From NCBI RefSeq assembly GCF_015832195.1, contig NC_052018.1, positions 63,363,666 to 63,427,665 of the forward strand: 64,000 nt of DNA. Reading direction: 5' to 3'. The notes beneath the pieces were generated by a model. It worked only from the letters and a program-made list of their open reading frames with translations, did not search any database and was not told the DNA's origin. Position numbers and translations under genes: made by a program. Source of the DNA: Motacilla alba alba. Lineage: Eukaryota; Chordata; Aves; Passeriformes; Motacillidae. Below, piece after piece: positions 60,937 through 64,000 of the stretch. Each line of letters opens with the position of its first letter. The stretch's first letter is position 1.

Positions 60937-63900
60937 GTATAAATGTCTTGTTATGCTTCAGTGGTAACCCAACGTTGTGAAATTGTTAAATAAGTGTAAT
61001 AAATGAGATTAGGATAGTTTGTGTTTTCCAGTCCTGGAAATTTTTGTGCAGATTCAAGTGATAGCAGCACTGTAGAATCTGTGGTCTTGCATATGGCAGA
61101 TCCATTTATTAGTGTCACATGGGAAATGCTAAGGGTTTGGAGGGAGGGAAAGAGTGCTTAAGTTTTCCAGTGGAAAATTTTTAAAAACAAAACTGATCAT
61201 TCTGTTGAAATTGTGCAGAAGCTGTCAGTATACCTGAAAATGTGGGGACCTCAAGGGAAAACAGTAGATAATATATCATTTACTTGAATTAAATTTCTGG
61301 TAGATTAGCTGAATTGCCAGAACAATAATTTTATTTCTTTAAAGTTTATGTAAACAACTGAAGCATCTGCATTTCCAATCTGTCAAGGTAGACCCACTTA
61401 TTTCAGTGAAGCTTTTCATCCTTTAATGTTCTTCATTCAACATGAGGACCATCCCTGTTATTGTATCACTGTATTCAAATTTCAAAGGTTTTCCTGTTAA
61501 TAGGTCTTATTTTTAAAAGTTCTGTTTTCTGATACCTGGTAGCCTTAATAAATTTGGGAGCAACTGTAATTCAGGTTTTGATTTTGATGGTACTGCTAAA
61601 TAATGTTGCATTTTGTAGGTTGTAGTTTGAAATTGAACTCTGATTGCTTGGTTTATTTCAGTTATAATATTCCAAAACTGGTCTGTCACCTTTCAATTAT
61701 TGTTATTCTGTAATTCTAAACATCCATGGAGGAAGAGGGATTCTATTAGAATTGGTTGGATAAGAAAATAAAACTTCAGAAATTAAGTGGGTTGTATGCA
61801 GAGGTTTATGCCAGTGTCCTGAATGTTGTTTGCTAGTAAGTCCCAGTCAGTTTACAATTAAAAAAAAAAAAGTTAGTCTGCTCATTGCTTATATAATCCC
61901 TTCTAAGGGTTCAGTCCAACCACTGTCAGCACTCAGTTTCTCAATGTTTTGGCTCCTGTAGTTCAGCTGACTTTTGTTGCTCTAAAGCTGAAATACAAGT
62001 GTGTCTGATTTCTAACTTGTGAAGTTTTTCTAACTTAAAAAGTCACAGACTCCAGGACAGTATGCAAACTCTTCCTTGTGTTGAAGAGTTCAATACTGTT
62101 ATCTTAAAAATGAAGTTGCAATACCGTGTTAATATTTCAGTTTGGTAATGGTTTCCCTGTGATGTTTAATGGGTAAATTTTTCAGAAATTGTCTGAGCAT
62201 ATTTCTTAACTAGCTTAGTATTCCCTGATTTTTATATTCCATACTGAAACACATTCATAGTTTATTTAAAGTAATTCAGAGATGGTATTATAGAAGGATT
62301 ATCTCTTCTGGCAATGCTAAAGTTAAAGTGGTTTTTCATATATTACTTTAGGAGAAATTGTCAGTGTAATTTACTGTGGATGATCCTTTTGCACTGCAGA
62401 TGATTAATTATTGCTATGAATTTCAGCTGTTGTAGGCAGTTCAGCTTTTCCCCCCTCTCTTGATCCTACATTTTAAGGACAGTGTTTACAGAAAAATTAT
62501 GTTCTCATGACATTTAGATGGAACCAGATAGACTGTTGGTTAGTTTTCTTTAGATCAGTACAACAAGCTCATCTTGATTCCAGTGCAAGATATTTTTGAG
62601 AAACCAGGTGAAGTGTTATAGTTTCAGTAGGGCTGTGCCAGTTCATTTGTGATCCAAGCAAAATGAGAAACCAGGTCTCTCTGCTTGTATTTTACTTTAT
62701 TCTCAAACATCATTTCACATTATGAGGTTGTCAACTGTAATCATGGAATCTCAAGTGTGAAAATGTTTCTGGTGGGTCAGATAATAAACAGCATGTTGTT
62801 TAAACCAGAAGGGCAAAAATCCAATGTAATTTTTTTGTTGAAGAAAGACATATTTGAACAGGAAGATTCTGACTTATGCATAGTAAACGTTCAATTGCAT
62901 CCTCATACTCCCACTATGAACAAAGTTAAACAGTGTTTTCTCTATTGAATCGGGCTGTAGAATAATTATTAGATAATAAGTCAGTTGTTGGTTTTAAGAA
63001 TCATACACATTGTCTTGCATTATAAATCTAATTCATAACTTACAGCTGTAGTTATTAGTGTCTTGGAAGAAAACATGTTCTTATCTCAACAGAGCAAAAG
63101 AATTTGGATTTTACAAGTTTTTGTCAGTTGTGTTGTCCTGTCACTGTAATTCATTTAGGATAGTGTTAATGCTTTGTATTTATATTACTGGTTTCTGAGG
63201 CACTGTCACACTAGCTCAGTGTGCTTACAAATATGAAATCAGAAGCCACGGCTTGTTACCATCTCTCTTCAAGAATTTTTGTAAAGAGAGCCCCAAAGGA
63301 TGCATTTATTTTACTTTAGTATCAGGAATTAAAATTCAGTGACAAACATTGATTACCTGTGTAGAATATTTACAATTAGCTCAGGTCTCATCCTGCAATG
63401 TCACAGTCAAGTCTGTTAAAACCCGAGTCTCTCAAGTGTTTCAGGTGCCTTTGATTTAGCAGTTTAAGATAAGATCGTGATGTTGACAAACTTGGAGGAA
63501 AGAACCCTTTCCTGCTTTAAATGATAGTTGAGTGGCATGTCAGAATGTGAAATTTTTTTTTTTATTACCTTGTAGTCTGTTGGGACTGGAAGCAAAGCAG
63601 AATATTTATGTTGGTAGTATCAACATAATGATCCAAAACAAGTTAAAAATCTGAGATCTTCTGTTCTGTCCTAGGATATGTGTTAGCTTTCTTTGGCATG
63701 ACATCAGAGTTTTGTGTTGATACCTGAATCCGCATGAGAAATTGCAGCCCTAAGCTGCCCTTCTTTTCTTTTCTCTTTGTGAGGGATTTTGTAGCAGTTT
63801 GCAAACACTTCAGGGACAGAAGTGGAACATGTCTACAAGTGGAAAAAGGTTGATGAATATTGATAATGAAGTCGAATGCTAACATGTCTACTGTGCTAAC

Positions 63901-64000
63901 AGTTCCCATGCATCTTCAGAGCCCTAAGATATTTACTGGACTTGCAAGGACTGAACAGTCCTTTGTCCCCTGGTTAGTGCTTCAGTAACTGATGATAATT
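60937..64000 (+). other. REPS1: REPS1 intron 4 (start; continues beyond the window)
   Basis: At least 3,064 bp of AT-rich intron after the GTATAA donor. No further REPS1 exon is seen; the next expected coding sequence would continue the Ser/Gly-rich linker before the second EH domain. Short A runs (about 61861-61871) and T runs are present. Confidence 0.85.

Noticed and set aside
1..64000. CRISPR arrays, bacterial operons, prophage, rRNA or mitochondrial insert
   Set aside because: No regularly spaced repeats, ribosome-binding-site-led gene strings or rRNA-like sequence were seen; the window is clearly vertebrate nuclear DNA with spliced genes.

Overview
This window looks like bird nuclear DNA, most likely a songbird. 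The evidence is several CR1 retrotransposon tails ending in the avian ATTCTGTG-type repeat, two conserved vertebrate genes with canonical GT-AG introns, AT-rich intergenic DNA and two CpG-island promoters. I see no bacterial, phage or CRISPR features. The species assignment is an inference from repeat style; the two genes are recognised from their protein sequence.

Layout. Positions 1 to about 10,000 are intergenic with no gene I can support. ABRACL lies on the minus strand between about 10,000 and 14,450. It has a non-coding first exon in a CpG island and two coding exons that give an intact 81-residue protein. About 17 kb of intergenic DNA follows (14.6-31.6 kb). It holds CR1 fragments, an old duplication, several short tandem repeats and a decayed L1-like reverse transcriptase fragment that is unexpected in a bird. 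REPS1 begins at a very GC-rich CpG island (31.6-32.6 kb) and runs on the plus strand off the right end. Coding exons 1 to 4 are present (159 codons plus the first 51 codons of exon 4, 210 complete codons in all), covering the first EH domain and the start of the proline/serine-rich linker. The rest of the gene is outside the window.

The divergent arrangement of ABRACL and REPS1 matches human chromosome 6q24, where HECA lies beyond ABRACL. HECA is not seen here and would be expected left of position 1. Both genes have cytoskeletal or membrane-traffic roles (actin dynamics for ABRACL, Ral/RalBP1-linked endocytosis for REPS1), but their promoters are about 17.8 kb apart and nothing shows co-regulation.

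The most interesting unexplained signal is in REPS1 intron 1. It is a 228-nt open segment (34,372-34,599) with a good splice acceptor, the same phase as the REPS1 exon 1 donor, a protein-like translation, a stop codon and a nearby AATAAA. It could be an alternative terminal exon giving a short REPS1 form that carries only the N-terminal half of EH1. A weaker exon-like segment with its own AATAAA lies in intron 3 (57,626-57,848).
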